Source of the DNA: Acholoe squamosa
Taxonomy: Eukaryota > Annelida > Polychaeta > Phyllodocida > Polynoidae
Assembly: GCA_949317995.1 (NCBI GenBank)
Contig: OX439039.1
Coordinates: 73,728,002 to 73,792,001, forward strand
Length of the DNA stretch: 64,000 nucleotides
Reading direction: 5' to 3'
Position numbers and translations under genes: made by a program. Below are positions 43,401 through 53,842 of the stretch, in pieces (within the stretch, counting starts at the first letter, position 1; every line of letters begins with the position of its first letter). The notes beneath the pieces were generated by a model. The model worked only from the letters and a program-made list of their open reading frames with translations. It made no database searches and was not told where the DNA came from.

Positions 43401-46400
43401 ATGGCAGAAGAGGCCGTCCGTCTTGGCGGCGGTGCCGGTGCCAGCACCCCGCCAGAGTATGGAAGTGGTTCTCCCAAGAGTCCCACTTATACATACGACG
43501 ATCAGCAATACGATGCTGATTGTGATCAAATGGATCAACAAATGAATGTTGATCAGTACTTCTCTGGAGTAGACGATAGCGACGTAGAATCGTTCTACGA
43601 CGCATCCGACAACTCCAGACAAGTTAGTCCTGAACGCCGAGGCGTTCAACAACAAATTGATGTAGGTGAGCCTTATGTAGCCCCTCCATCCGAAGGTTTG
43701 AGTGGAGAACCGGCAGGAGCCCAGTCTCTTGACAGGGCTCTGATGCCACCTCCCCCTCAACTGCCGCCCCGTCTTGGTGGGAGTACCTCATTCGGTGCTT
43801 TGGGACCTGCTTCTCCGGTTGACAGGCCAATGCACCTAGAGCTGCCCTTCCCAGACAGTCCCGAATGGCATGATGTAGCCGGTCCATATGACGGACGGAT
43901 GTTAGCAATTTCCGAGGAAATGCTGATACCCACCTGTTATGGGACGCCCAGAGAGGTTGACGAGCGTGTTGTTAACGCAATCTGGGAATGTGCTCATCCG
44001 CAGTGGGCTAATACCTTTCCGGAGTCCTGGTTGATGGATTACCATCAGATGGCCAAAGGATTGGTAGTCCACTTATGGTTTCGTAAAGCCGTCTGGGACG
44101 CAGAAATGGCTTTCCGAAGGAATACCTCTTATAGGCCTTCCTATGTGTCTGACAAAACGGGTTACACCGGTGTCAAGGCAGATGAGGTCTCTAGATACAT
44201 AGACAGAGACCAGATCCTACTGTTAAGCACAGCGGATGAGTATGAAGCAGCAGGTAACGCTGTTGTGGATTACTGTCCAGGGGTCCCTATTACGTCTCAA
44301 ACCATTGAGGCAGAAGAGGCCCGTATTGGTGTGTCTCCACTAGACAGACTCGGGGTAATACAAGACCTCGTAGTACGTCTATTGGAGAGACAGTATGCAC
44401 TGGCGCATCCGGAGTTAGTACCCGGACCCGCACCCGTGCAAGTAACAGCCAAGATGGCCGATCGGATGGACCGTCTCATGTCTCCTGCTGAAGCTCCTAC
44501 CTTGGGAGGCGCAGCAGTAGTACCTGAGAAGGCCCTACCTGATGCAGATGTTTCCCTTAAAACTGCTCAGTCTACCCCTACGAAGACTGAGCAAGTAAAG
44601 GAGAAAGCAGCTGGTGGAAAGGGTAAAACAACCCCCACCAAAGGTAAGGGTAAAGGGAAGCGGTCAGGAACCGAACCCTCTACCAGCACGAGTGTGGACG
44701 ACAGTACCCGAACCCGTCGGGTGTCTCCACGCTCGGCCAATAAGAAGGGCGCTAAGGCTTCGGATGTCTCCGGCAATGAGACGGACGCATCCGAGCCTGG
44801 CACTTCTACTAACGGCAGATCCCGCAGGAGGAATAAGAAGAAGGTTGACCAACGCAAACCTGAACCTATCGAGATAGACGTTCAAGCTGATAATACAGAA
44901 GCTGAACCGGCTGTCCCAACCGTAAAAGTTGAGCTCGGTGTGCCAATCGTCAAGCTACACGACGTAATGGCCGATTTGAGTGGAGACGCTCAAGATGCTG
45001 CAGCCCAGGTCCTCGCGGGTCAACAACCCGTTGTGCAACCTGTGGATGTACCATCCGACCCAGAGGGAGAGGAGCCGGTTGACCCAGTTGTGGATGTCAC
45101 TCCGACTGACGAGCAAGAGGCTGCTATCTGGGCTAACGCCAATAGCAACTTTGCCGACTTCATTCCTCTACACAGGGGACACCTGAAGGGGAGTAAATCC
45201 GTATGGAGACTGCCCCCTCGGATCACCTGTGAGGGGCAGGAAGATATGGAGGAGTGGCTTCGCAAGAAGCTCTCTGATAGAAAGCCGGCCAATATGTACT
45301 GGATCTATTGGGAATTCGTTAAGAATTCGCCCAATGGTCTGTACAATTATGACCAGAAGGGCAAGCTCAAGTTTGCTCTAGATGAGTACTACGGGGAGGA
45401 TCGTAAGGATTGTCCCTTCCAACGTTGTACTCAAAGTGAGGGTGAGGTTGAATTCTTCATCGAGAAAGACGCGTTCCTTCGTCATCTCGTGGAGGTTCAT
45501 ATGCACCAGAGGCCGGAATATGTCTGCGACCGAGAGGTTGGCAAGAAATGTGCTAAATGCACAGGATGTGTCACCCCCCGACGCGGAGACATGGTCCGGC
45601 ACTATGTGACTTCGCATGGAGAGGGCCTGGAGGCAGCCATAGATCGGGTGATGAAAATTCACTCCGAACTCTATGGCAACCTTAGGGGCCTCAATGCAGA
45701 GAAGTTGGCTTCCCTCACACCGAGTACGAAGCAGTTTGCGCCTACGGTTCCTGGTACTAACCAGAAACTAAAGGCTCGGTTTGCCCAGACTCCCGGGTCC
45801 GGCAAACTAGAGTACGCTCAGGAGGAGTACGATCTGTTAAACGAATGGAGAAGCAACAAGGCCCGCCGTCGTGGTGGGGCTTATGTAACTCCATCCGGAG
45901 AACAGGTCCGAAGCCGCAGGGATTACCGCCAGGGACCCTCTGTAGCAGATAGGAAGAGACAGGCGTCTGAATCTCCAAGCCGAGCCAGGTCACCACTGGA
46001 GGCGCTGGAGAGACAGACAAATGGGGGAAGGAAGAAGCCACATCTTCCATCTCCTACTGGAACTCCTTCCCATTATGGGCGAGCACCAACTCCACGAGGT
46101 GCACAGAACCCGACATTCTTTGGTGTCAGTGGACCGAGTGGCCAGTCCGCCCAGAAACACGCGCCTTTGAATGTCAAAGACCCGAAGCAGTACCCTGCTA
46201 TGGGCCCACCCGGACCAGTGATGCAAATCTTTGATCAGTACGGGAGGGTCAAGCAGGAACTGCCGACAGTAGGAGGTCAAGCTCCCCGACCTACAATGAG
46301 TGCTGTGGTGAGACAACGTCCACCCGCACCATTGTTGACGGCCAAAGACCTTAGAAGGGAATTGTCACGGTTGCCCCTGGTTCAGGGATTACCAACTCAA

Positions 46401-47078
46401 GGCCCTTCTTCGACCACTGCTAGTGCGGTTACTACTGCGGTTGCTTCTTCGCACACGCAGGTAGCTGTCACTGCGAGTGGGTCTGGAGCACAGCCGAAGC
46501 CTCAGGGTCAGGTACCCCCACCTGGTGCTGTGGTTCATCGGCCTAAGCTGATCCAGACAGTGGAGACCTTTTTCAAGAAGGAGGACAAATTGTCTTGCAA
46601 TATCCAGAGCAAACAATTTGAGACGCTACAGCACCATCTGGAAAACCTCCACCTGGACATGTATCGTCGGACCGTGTCGAGCACTCTCCAGTGTATTGAC
46701 GCGATCCAGAAGTCAGAGATCAACCGAATCTCGACTCAGATCAAAGCGGATGTTGCCAAAGATAAGCAGGAAGCTGCTAATCTGCGGCAGGAGGCCCTAT
46801 CCGAGAAGGAAACAGCTTCTCAGATGCTCGACCTAGAACGAGCAACGAACATGAAGAACCAGCAAAAGTTCTTCAAGGTCTTCGGAGTTATCATGGATAA
46901 CTGGGACGGTACACCTGAGCATGCTTTGAAGCTGTTCGAAGCACGCCAAAAGGTGAAACTTACACCTGCTGTCCCCGCATTGGCACCTACGGATGGAACT
47001 GGTGTGAACCCCCCTGTTCAGCCACTGGCTCAACAACCGGGTCCAAACCAGCCACCCGAGGAGAACATGGAACAGTAA
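43401..47078 (+). CDS. ORF3: large retrotransposon-encoded zinc-finger protein of unknown function
   Basis: 1225 residues from ATG 43401 (MAEEAVRLGGG). The frame is open 12 codons upstream but has no earlier ATG. It occupies the env position but has no obvious signal peptide or membrane span. Visible parts: an acidic, Asp/Tyr/Gln-rich N-terminus, and a globular-looking region rich in Trp and Tyr (about 150-330). A Lys/Gly/Thr/Ser-rich basic stretch (KGKGKGKRSGTEPS) follows, then acidic spacers. Two zinc-finger-like units come next: C671-x4-C676-x18-H695-x4-H700 and C720-x2-C723-x10-H734-x4-H739, with extra Cys at 709 and 717. A Pro/Gln-rich region and a charged, probably coiled-coil segment close the protein. 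Nucleic-acid binding is inferred from the fingers and basic patches. I do not recognise the family. Confidence 0.85.
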   Translation: MAEEAVRLGGGAGASTPPEYGSGSPKSPTYTYDDQQYDADCDQMDQQMNVDQYFSGVDDSDVESFYDASDNSRQVSPERRGVQQQIDVGEPYVAPPSEGLSGEPAGAQSLDRALMPPPPQLPPRLGGSTSFGALGPASPVDRPMHLELPFPDSPEWHDVAGPYDGRMLAISEEMLIPTCYGTPREVDERVVNAIWECAHPQWANTFPESWLMDYHQMAKGLVVHLWFRKAVWDAEMAFRRNTSYRPSYVSDKTGYTGVKADEVSRYIDRDQILLLSTADEYEAAGNAVVDYCPGVPITSQTIEAEEARIGVSPLDRLGVIQDLVVRLLERQYALAHPELVPGPAPVQVTAKMADRMDRLMSPAEAPTLGGAAVVPEKALPDADVSLKTAQSTPTKTEQVKEKAAGGKGKTTPTKGKGKGKRSGTEPSTSTSVDDSTRTRRVSPRSANKKGAKASDVSGNETDASEPGTSTNGRSRRRNKKKVDQRKPEPIEIDVQADNTEAEPAVPTVKVELGVPIVKLHDVMADLSGDAQDAAAQVLAGQQPVVQPVDVPSDPEGEEPVDPVVDVTPTDEQEAAIWANANSNFADFIPLHRGHLKGSKSVWRLPPRITCEGQEDMEEWLRKKLSDRKPANMYWIYWEFVKNSPNGLYNYDQKGKLKFALDEYYGEDRKDCPFQRCTQSEGEVEFFIEKDAFLRHLVEVHMHQRPEYVCDREVGKKCAKCTGCVTPRRGDMVRHYVTSHGEGLEAAIDRVMKIHSELYGNLRGLNAEKLASLTPSTKQFAPTVPGTNQKLKARFAQTPGSGKLEYAQEEYDLLNEWRSNKARRRGGAYVTPSGEQVRSRRDYRQGPSVADRKRQASESPSRARSPLEALERQTNGGRKKPHLPSPTGTPSHYGRAPTPRGAQNPTFFGVSGPSGQSAQKHAPLNVKDPKQYPAMGPPGPVMQIFDQYGRVKQELPTVGGQAPRPTMSAVVRQRPPAPLLTAKDLRRELSRLPLVQGLPTQGPSSTTASAVTTAVASSHTQVAVTASGSGAQPKPQGQVPPPGAVVHRPKLIQTVETFFKKEDKLSCNIQSKQFETLQHHLENLHLDMYRRTVSSTLQCIDAIQKSEINRISTQIKADVAKDKQEAANLRQEALSEKETASQMLDLERATNMKNQQKFFKVFGVIMDNWDGTPEHALKLFEARQKVKLTPAVPALAPTDGTGVNPPVQPLAQQPGPNQPPEENMEQ

Positions 47079-47089
47079 AAAACTGTTGC

Positions 47090-47338
47090 ATGAAGATCGG
47101 ACATAATTGTGTGTCCCGGGGTTCTATTACCCATGCATTGTTGGATAAGAAACCGTTTTTTATCCAACCCGTATTGATTCGGGTACCAAACTGTACCCTA
47201 ATCCGGAAACTAAAAACAGAAGGAGAAAACAAACAAGTCACTCTGGAGGAGGAGTACGAATGCTGTAAACACCATAATTGTACTGTGCCACAATGTAATG
47301 ACTGTGCCTATTATAAAATCATGGACAATTTACACTAA
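47090..47338 (+). CDS. ORF4: small Cys/His-rich open frame
   Basis: 82 codons from ATG 47090, 11 nt after the ORF3 stop. The N-terminal half is basic and hydrophobic. The C-terminal half holds a Cys/His cluster, ECCKHHNCTVPQCNDCAYY, that could bind a metal ion. There is no recognised family. The spacing and absence of stops make it a possible gene, but it is short and could be chance. Confidence 0.4.
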   Translation: MKIGHNCVSRGSITHALLDKKPFFIQPVLIRVPNCTLIRKLKTEGENKQVTLEEEYECCKHHNCTVPQCNDCAYYKIMDNLH

Positions 47339-47392
47339 TATGGACTTTTGAACTACAAACCGGATTTACTACTACACCACTACTATTTGTGA

Positions 47393-47670
47393 GCTAGCAC
47401 TACAGGCATCAGGGTTTAGCTACGCCCATAGAGTCCATCAACAGTCTACAACTGGATCTACTATTACCTCCAGTTAGCTAGCACTACAGGCATCAGGGTT
47501 TAGCTACGCCCATAGAGTCCATCAACAGTCTACAACTGGATCTACTATAACCTCCAGTTAGCTAGCACTACAGGCATCAGGGTTTAGCTACACCCACCAA
47601 CAAGTTTTACTATAGCACTTCAGGCATCAGGGTTCAGCTCGCCCATACCAAGCCATCAGCAGCATCCGAC
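47393..47670 (+). repeat. 84-bp tandem repeat array in the element's 3' noncoding region
   Basis: Two nearly identical 84-bp units (47393-47476, 47477-47560), starting GCTAGCACTACAGGCATCAG, differ at one visible position (CTATTACC versus CTATAACC). A third unit begins identically at 47561, diverges after about 36 bp, and a degenerate fourth start lies near 47614. Such arrays next to the 3' end are common in long plant and animal LTR elements. Confidence 0.9.
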
Positions 47671-48461
47671 TCCTGTTACATCCTCCAATCATGAAAACAA
47701 GTAACTTTGTTGATATTATTATATTGTATGTAAAATTGTATTTATAACTATATAATATCTTTTATAAAGATATATTATTATATAAGGGTACCTATAAATA
47801 TACTGGATCTGCGAATCCTAAAAGTTATTTAAGGTAATCCTAGACCTATAACTGTCTATATAGGTCATTCCTGGTCTCAATATATTAAGAGACTATAATT
47901 CTTCTGTAACTTGTAAATATAAAACACTAAGGTATAAACTGAGCTGAGTCTCAAAAGTATAAATATTTTTCTATAAAATAAGAGAAGGTCCAACGGATTT
48001 CTCTAAACTTATTATTGTATTACTCAGGTTAATACCTAATTGTGTTCATATAGTATCAGATTAATTGTCCATATCTGATCATTAATATTTAATTCACTCT
48101 GTAAAGTAGACAGAGCTGTTAATTTAAAAAGTCGAAAATTTTTTTTTCCGGGTTCAATAACCATAATACGATCATTGTTAACAACCACCGGTCCTTTTCA
48201 GGACCCTACTGTTGTCAAAACGTTACTATAAATCTGTGATAATTGTATATTTATCATTTATGGTTGTTATAAGCTAGTGATGGAAATAACATGAACGACA
48301 CTCGATGCTATTATTGTATAATTTTTCAGAAATAGGATAGTCTTATACTATAGCCTATTTCACATCGAGCAAGTGTAATTAATACCCCTTTTTAGTATTG
48401 TAAACAATCACTTACTAGGTTATTAATACACTGCGGTTTAATTACCCCCAAGTTATTGTCT
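47671..48461 (+). other. AT-rich 3' noncoding region of the retrotransposon
   Basis: About 0.8 kb of strongly AT-rich sequence without an open frame worth calling. It contains repeated TATA/ATAT words and ends at the polypurine tract. It probably acts as 3' UTR of the genomic RNA. Confidence 0.7.
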
Positions 48462-48472
48462 AAGGGGGGCAG
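48462..48472 (+). other. Polypurine tract
   Basis: AAGGGGGGCAG lies directly before the TG of the 3' LTR. This is the expected RNase H-resistant primer for plus-strand DNA synthesis, although one C interrupts it near the end. Confidence 0.75.
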
Positions 48473-48890
48473 TGTAGGGGTATGGTATTTTACACTTTAA
48501 CGTTCATGCACCCGTGAGACTCAGACCTAGGTCCTTCGGGTGTGGTGGGGGAATCCGGATGGCAGGTGGCAGCACCTGCCTCTGGGTTCGTATCCACTAC
48601 ACCAGGGGGCCTACCACTCGTCCGCCACACGTCACGTGGCCGGTCTGAGTTTCGCGGGCTTTTCCCCTATATAAGGCTGGTCCTAGCCCTAGGTTCCTCA
48701 GTAGTGGTTTACCCACTGCTCAACCAGGTTGTTACCCGAAAGGGTAACCGAATGCACTAGCAGCATGTAGTCCTCTGAGGCTGTGATCGTATGTAACGCA
48801 AGCTATGAAATAAAAGCTCGGTTGCCTACCCGGAAACTTTTCTCTCTCTTCGTTATGATTTAATCTAACTTAACGAGACGAACCACTACA
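48473..48890 (+). repeat. 3' LTR
   Basis: 418 bp, identical by eye to 35412-35829. The flank continues with CTACT, which matches the duplicated CTAC before the 5' LTR. Identity of the LTRs implies a recent insertion. Confidence 0.96.
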
Positions 48891-49562
48891 CTACTTTATG
48901 GGCACAACGTTGAAGCCAATCCCACTTCCTCTTTGTCTATACCAGTAGAAAAACAATGTGTGAATGAATAAAAAAAACTGAAAACAGAACTGTTATGTTT
49001 TCTATCTGATATTTGTCGGAAGCAATCAGTAATGTGTGGTCATCAAGCATGGGCTGTGCCACGATATATAACAGCCACCAACCACATTCCAACCAGACCC
49101 AGTTGATAGAGCAGTGGCGCTGAGCGCTTTTTGTCTTTGTCCTTGGCATTTTTACTGATGGAGAAAGCTGATGGAAATTCTGAAATTGTCTGGGAAGATG
49201 GGGGAAAAAAGAGTCAGACTTAAGACCATGTGTCTCGTCATATCCCACGAGTTATAGGAGTTTAGGCTTCTGGTGCTAGGTCAGGCACTGTCAGGGTTGA
49301 GGGTTGTAAGTTGCTTGTTGATATTTAACATGTTCTGAAGGCCTATGGAGAGTTCATGCAAGCCTTAGCCTTTGGTCTCAGATATTTGAAAAAAGGGCCC
49401 AGGAGGCAATTTATGGACTGGAGTAAGATTGGTGTTGGCGTTTCAAGGATGAAATATTTCTTTGTTGAATTTCCTTCTCCCTCCCCCTAACCCTCTGTGT
49501 GCTTGTTAGTGCAATGCACCAATTTCTGTATTGTGTGGAAATGTAAATGGGAGCTCTGTACA

Positions 49563-49693
49563 ATAAGCATGATGCTTGTATGGCTAGTTACTCGCCAGGG
49601 TGTATGGCTAGTTACTCGCCAGGGTGCCATTCATCTATTATGCCACCAATGGGCATACTGCATTAAATACACTATCGGCCTATAAAGGGTTAA
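49563..49693. mobile_element. Double-palindrome TTAA element with internal tandem duplication
   Basis: The right end is ATAAAGGGTTAA at 49693. The palindrome stem region GTATGGCTAGTTACTCGCCAGG is present twice in tandem, which breaks the palindrome symmetry. The left half is absent or unrecognisable. Confidence 0.55.
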
Positions 49694-51756
49694 AGCGCAC
49701 TATGCAGCCATCAAAGGGTGAACCCACCCACCCCTACCCTGAAACACACAGGCAGATATACATAGGTTCATATGTACAGGAAGTCATCTGACACTCACAC
49801 ACGCACTCATACACTTTGCCATTCTGTGCCATCACAACAGCTGGTCGCTGACATGACACACAGATGTGTGTCTCACAACAACTCTCATAACGCAGACACA
49901 AACTGCCGTCATTTTATAACGGCCCCAGCCTGCAATGAACTGCTCTTCCAGCCTTATAAAGAACTCTCCCGAAATACGGCCCGTGTCTCTGTAGTGGCTT
50001 TCCTGTGGCTTCTCTGATTTGGTAAAGAGCTAGCCAACTGTAAGGGACTGTAGCAGGGACAATATTGGCGCTAAGAGCTCATGTGTCTGAGGAAGCTGTG
50101 AACATGAAGCCTTGGGAAATTATGCCACCCATGCTTTGTTTTTCTTCTTCTAACAGTACAGTGTTTTATGATTGCTAAATTATTCATAGTACCAAGTAGG
50201 TTGGCACTATGAATCACAACCTTTTAATGCCAATAGAACGTATACTGGCATCTTTTGGTTTATTACAATTACAGCATTTGGTACAATATCACATGACAAG
50301 GACATTGACATGTCACAAACGTGTGCAGAGTCCATGCCCAGTATACCACAGACTCTGCTCTGAGAGTGCAGCAAGACCCACTATAGGTGAGAAGCTCGTG
50401 GGGAGGGTTGGGCCCGCCTGTGAGTAGCTCACCCACCATAGATCACAGCTCACCCTGAGCACGGGTACCTGATACACCCAGACACTCATGTCAGGGATGG
50501 GATGTGGAGATGGCTGAATGTGGCTGTGGGTGGAGGTGTGGGTGGTTTAAGGGGTGAAGATGATAAGAAGTTGAATTTTAATAGCACAGGGAGAAAATAT
50601 CCAGTGGAAAAATAACTTTGTATATTGGAAACCCAGGGCTGGGGAACAATGACCTGGGTGTGCCGAATAGTGTTTCATTTATACATGAGTGCGCGCAGCA
50701 GTTTTCTCTACGTTTTTTTTTTTATAAATAAGCCCCAAAGTTCAATAATGATATATATGTGACGATGTAGAGTGTATTCACGGAGACTTGATAACTGAGA
50801 CTATTTTAGAGGAGATAATAATACTGACAGACTGCAGGTGTCTCTTGCTACTCAATGGACGGGGCAGTAAATTGGTTTGGATATTGGAATGTGAAAAGGT
50901 AATCTCAGAGAGCGTATCATATGATAGAGCTTAATTTCTAGGTTAAATGAGATACCAGGGATGCTGGTAGGATGGATATTAACTGAAAGTCAACATATGG
51001 CAATGGAGGGCATAAAGATGTTGTTAAGCATGCAGGTAATATTTTACAGGATGAGTTTCTGAGTTGCTCCAGGAGAAGCCTGAGACTATATTTATGATAG
51101 CCAATAAGCTCACAGATGCTCACTCAGTAGAGGTCAACAAGACCAACGGCCACATGATAGAATCCATACGTCGTCCATGCCGACGTATAATACAGGCACA
51201 GTTAACCAGTAATTCAGGAGAGCTTTTTTTCTGTGACAAGTCTTCCATGTATTACGATCTAGGTAATTGCCAACGTGTTATGAGTTACCCAGGTAACGAC
51301 GCAGTGCTTGGCTTAAAAAGTGGGATGATAGAGAGTTGGCGATTGGTGGGTTCAAGAAAAGAGGGGCAGGATTTGAGCAATGTTTATGAGGAAATTCAGA
51401 ATGGAAAGAGACCAGGTAGATAGAGTGATGAAAAGTAGGGGAGAATGGGAAGGGGGGTGGGTAGAAGAGAGCTGATATAAAGCATCCGTGTTGTGTACCC
51501 AAGGCGTCTACCCCTATTTCATTGCATACTGAGCCACAGCTCCAGACATCTCGTCATGGGTATCTGCTCTCAGACGTTCATTCCCGCCCCTACCTATTGG
51601 CCATATCCTATTTCTAATGGCTATGACCAATATTCCCCCCTCCATCTCATCATCGCCCTTACTCAGCCCTTCCATATTTCACGGATAACCCCCATGCCCC
51701 ACGCCTCGCGTGCTTCCTTATCTTAAGCACCCTTCAAGGGTGAGTAAATGCCTCCA

Positions 51757-51961
51757 TTTTTAAGTTCCTTGGTAGTCACGATGCATCAATGCAATGCTGG
51801 AGATATTCTCTAGCACTACATTGCTGCATCATGTCAACCCTTTTTGTAAGGGCGTAGATCTATGCAGTCCGGGCCACCTACTCGCCAAGTCTGCATTTAT
51901 ACAGCAGGACGACCAAAGGGCACAATGCATAAAAACACTATGCTTTCCTTAAAGGGCTTAT
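51757..51961. mobile_element. Double-palindrome TTAA element, degraded
   Basis: Contains GATGCATCAATGCAATGCTG with an inverse ending CATTGCTGCATCATG, and a second eroded palindrome around CTATGCAGTCCGGGC. The right end is CCTTAAAGGGCTTA. Confidence 0.6.
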
Positions 51962-52518
51962 CTTGCCACGTCCACGTGGGCTGGAGACGGGCTTGTTAGC
52001 GCTGGCCAGGTTCTATAGTTAGCGCCATGGCCGCAGATACCTGCTATCACACTCGTTATGGCAGGGGCAGGAGGAGGGGGCGGCGGCTCCAGGGCCTTCC
52101 CTTGATCTGTCCACACCGATAACTGCTCAGGGGATAACTCCATCCGGGAGGGTGAGCAGCTCACGGGCCTGCTGTTCTCGTAAATCGGTCGAACGATATT
52201 GTACACGATAGATAAGATTCAGAACTCCATGTGGTACTGATGCACGTAATTATCCACACTCCATTCCTCCATGGTGGTGGGGTGGGGGGAGGGAGTGGTG
52301 AGGCTGGGAATTTCTGCTCTCGCTATATTGTTCATTATACTCCCCTTGTACAGTTTCCTATTATCTAAAATAGCTTGTATACAGTTTTCTATTTTGTAAG
52401 ATAGCAATTGATTTGTATTGACCATGTCTTTCTCTAAATTATTAGATATATTGGAGAAAATGTTGCCGTACATTACCATGTTTGATCCTTTATGGGAGAA
52501 TTGCAGAAGAGAACCAAG

Positions 52519-52545
52519 TGCTTACCTAAAAGGGAGAGAAAAAGT
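52519..52545 (-). promoter_or_regulatory. Candidate recursive splice site (ratchet point)
   Basis: On the minus strand the sequence is a pyrimidine tract CTTTTTCTCTCCCTTTTAG immediately followed by GTAAGC. The junction lies between 52526 and 52525. A 3' splice site fused to a 5' splice site is the hallmark of zero-length recursive exons in long introns. It is on the ARID3 strand, within the presumed intron of more than 45 kb. It could instead be the start of an unannotated exon beginning GTAAGC. Confidence 0.45.
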
Positions 52546-53589
52546 AGAATTAAGTCACATGTAAATAAAATATTTAGACTAGATAATACATTTTAATTAT
52601 GAAAAGAAATGAGCAAAATATTTTGGGGCATAATGCTGCAATTGAATGGTTAACACTATTAATTCCATGCATCATCCCACCCCGCTTCCCTTCTACTTTC
52701 ATTCTATCCATCTACTCCCTTGATCTTTAGCGTCATCCTCTCCTCCACCCGACCTCCCATCTCCTACCCTTTCAGCATGTCGTCACCTGTCTCAGCCATG
52801 ATTAATATCAGTGATAAATTCACAAAGTAACAGGCAGCTCCATCCAAAAACAAATTAATAGAAGCAAGTCGTTATCGGCTTGACAAACTGGGGACATGAG
52901 GCACTTTAATCACTACACTATGGTGCTGGATATCATGTTTCGTCTTCTGACTCTCTCATCTTTCATCAGGCAAGAATAAGAGATCATCCCGTCCATGCTA
53001 TCTTTATGAACATGATAAGACCTGTCCTCCAAGAGTTCAGAGGCATTAATTCAACGGTCAGCTTGTGATGTAATTCAGAAAGAGGCATATGTATGAGAAA
53101 TTAAAGAAATGAAATATGTATGGGTAAAGTTCAATGTAAATATCAACTTTGATTAGGACGCCCAAGCTCATAAAGACCTGCAGGTAAAAGAATATTGAAC
53201 CATCCAGAAAACGGGAAACCTAACTTCCAAGTTTCACAGCACATAGAAATTACTATAATCTCCCTTAGAGATTGTAGCTATGGCTTATTCTCTTTGGGAG
53301 CTTTTTGTCTCTGGCTGTAGTCTAGTGGTGTGACTGCTTTGTGAGTAGCTCATGATGAAAGCTGTTTCTGTGCACCGTGATCAGTGAGCCGCTCAGCAGG
53401 GCACGATATGTGAGCAGCATCCAGCCACCATAAGGTCCTGTGCATTCTGAATAATCTGTGTAAATCTCACAGATAAGCACACAAAGAGCAGCGCCTCGTG
53501 AGCAGCTCACTTCAGCATCAGTAACAGCATATTACAGGCATCAAAGGCAGCCCCTAACCATAAACATATTGGCTCGTTATGGACTGGGA

Positions 53590-53842
53590 TCCTTCAAGGG
53601 GCAAATGATGCTTCTGGGTTCAAGTCCTTTGGTCGCCATGATGCATTGGTGCAGTACTGGTGAGTACACCTGCCAGATCTATATCGATGCATTATGCTGA
53701 CCCTTTCGGTGCGCATCCTCAATGTAGGATCAGCATGATGCATGAATGCAGCAGTGGTGAGTTACTCACCAGGGTTGCATTCATGTACCATGCCAACCAA
53801 TGGACAGTACAGTAAAACAACACCATGCAACCCATGAAGGTA
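53590..53842. mobile_element. Double-palindrome TTAA element, both palindromes visible
   Basis: Palindrome B-like: GATGCATTGGTGCAGTACTG with an eroded inverse. Palindrome A: GATGCATGAATGCAGCAGTG, centre GAGTTACTC, with inverse ending GCATTCATGTACCATG. The TTAA ends are degraded (CCTTCAAGGGG on the left, CCCATGAAGG on the right). Confidence 0.65.

Larger units (their letters stand above)
35412..48890 (+). mobile_element. Intact 13.5-kb Ty3/gypsy LTR retrotransposon with a zinc-finger third ORF
   Basis: The element runs LTR - PBS - gag - pol - ORF3 - ORF4 - tandem repeats - polypurine tract - LTR, total 13,479 bp. The LTRs are 418 bp each, start TG, end CA, and look identical by eye. The flanks give a duplicated CTAC (35408-35411 and 48891-48894), or CTACT if the first T of the LTR is counted as target. 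In Pol the order is protease, RT, RNase H, integrase, which defines Ty3/gypsy. All long reading frames are uninterrupted. It sits antisense inside the presumed ARID3 intron. Unusual points are its length, the large downstream ORF3 and the absence of a recognisable envelope. Confidence 0.96.

Noticed and set aside
51064..51423. 119-codon plus-strand frame
   Set aside because: Mixed composition, no family signature, and no supporting signals in an otherwise intronic region.
52219..52479. 86-codon minus-strand frame next to the recursive splice candidate, with another 82-codon frame at 51958-52206
   Set aside because: No recognisable domain. The frame ends in a stop with no good donor, and the second frame overlaps a GC-rich edge and a transposon relic.
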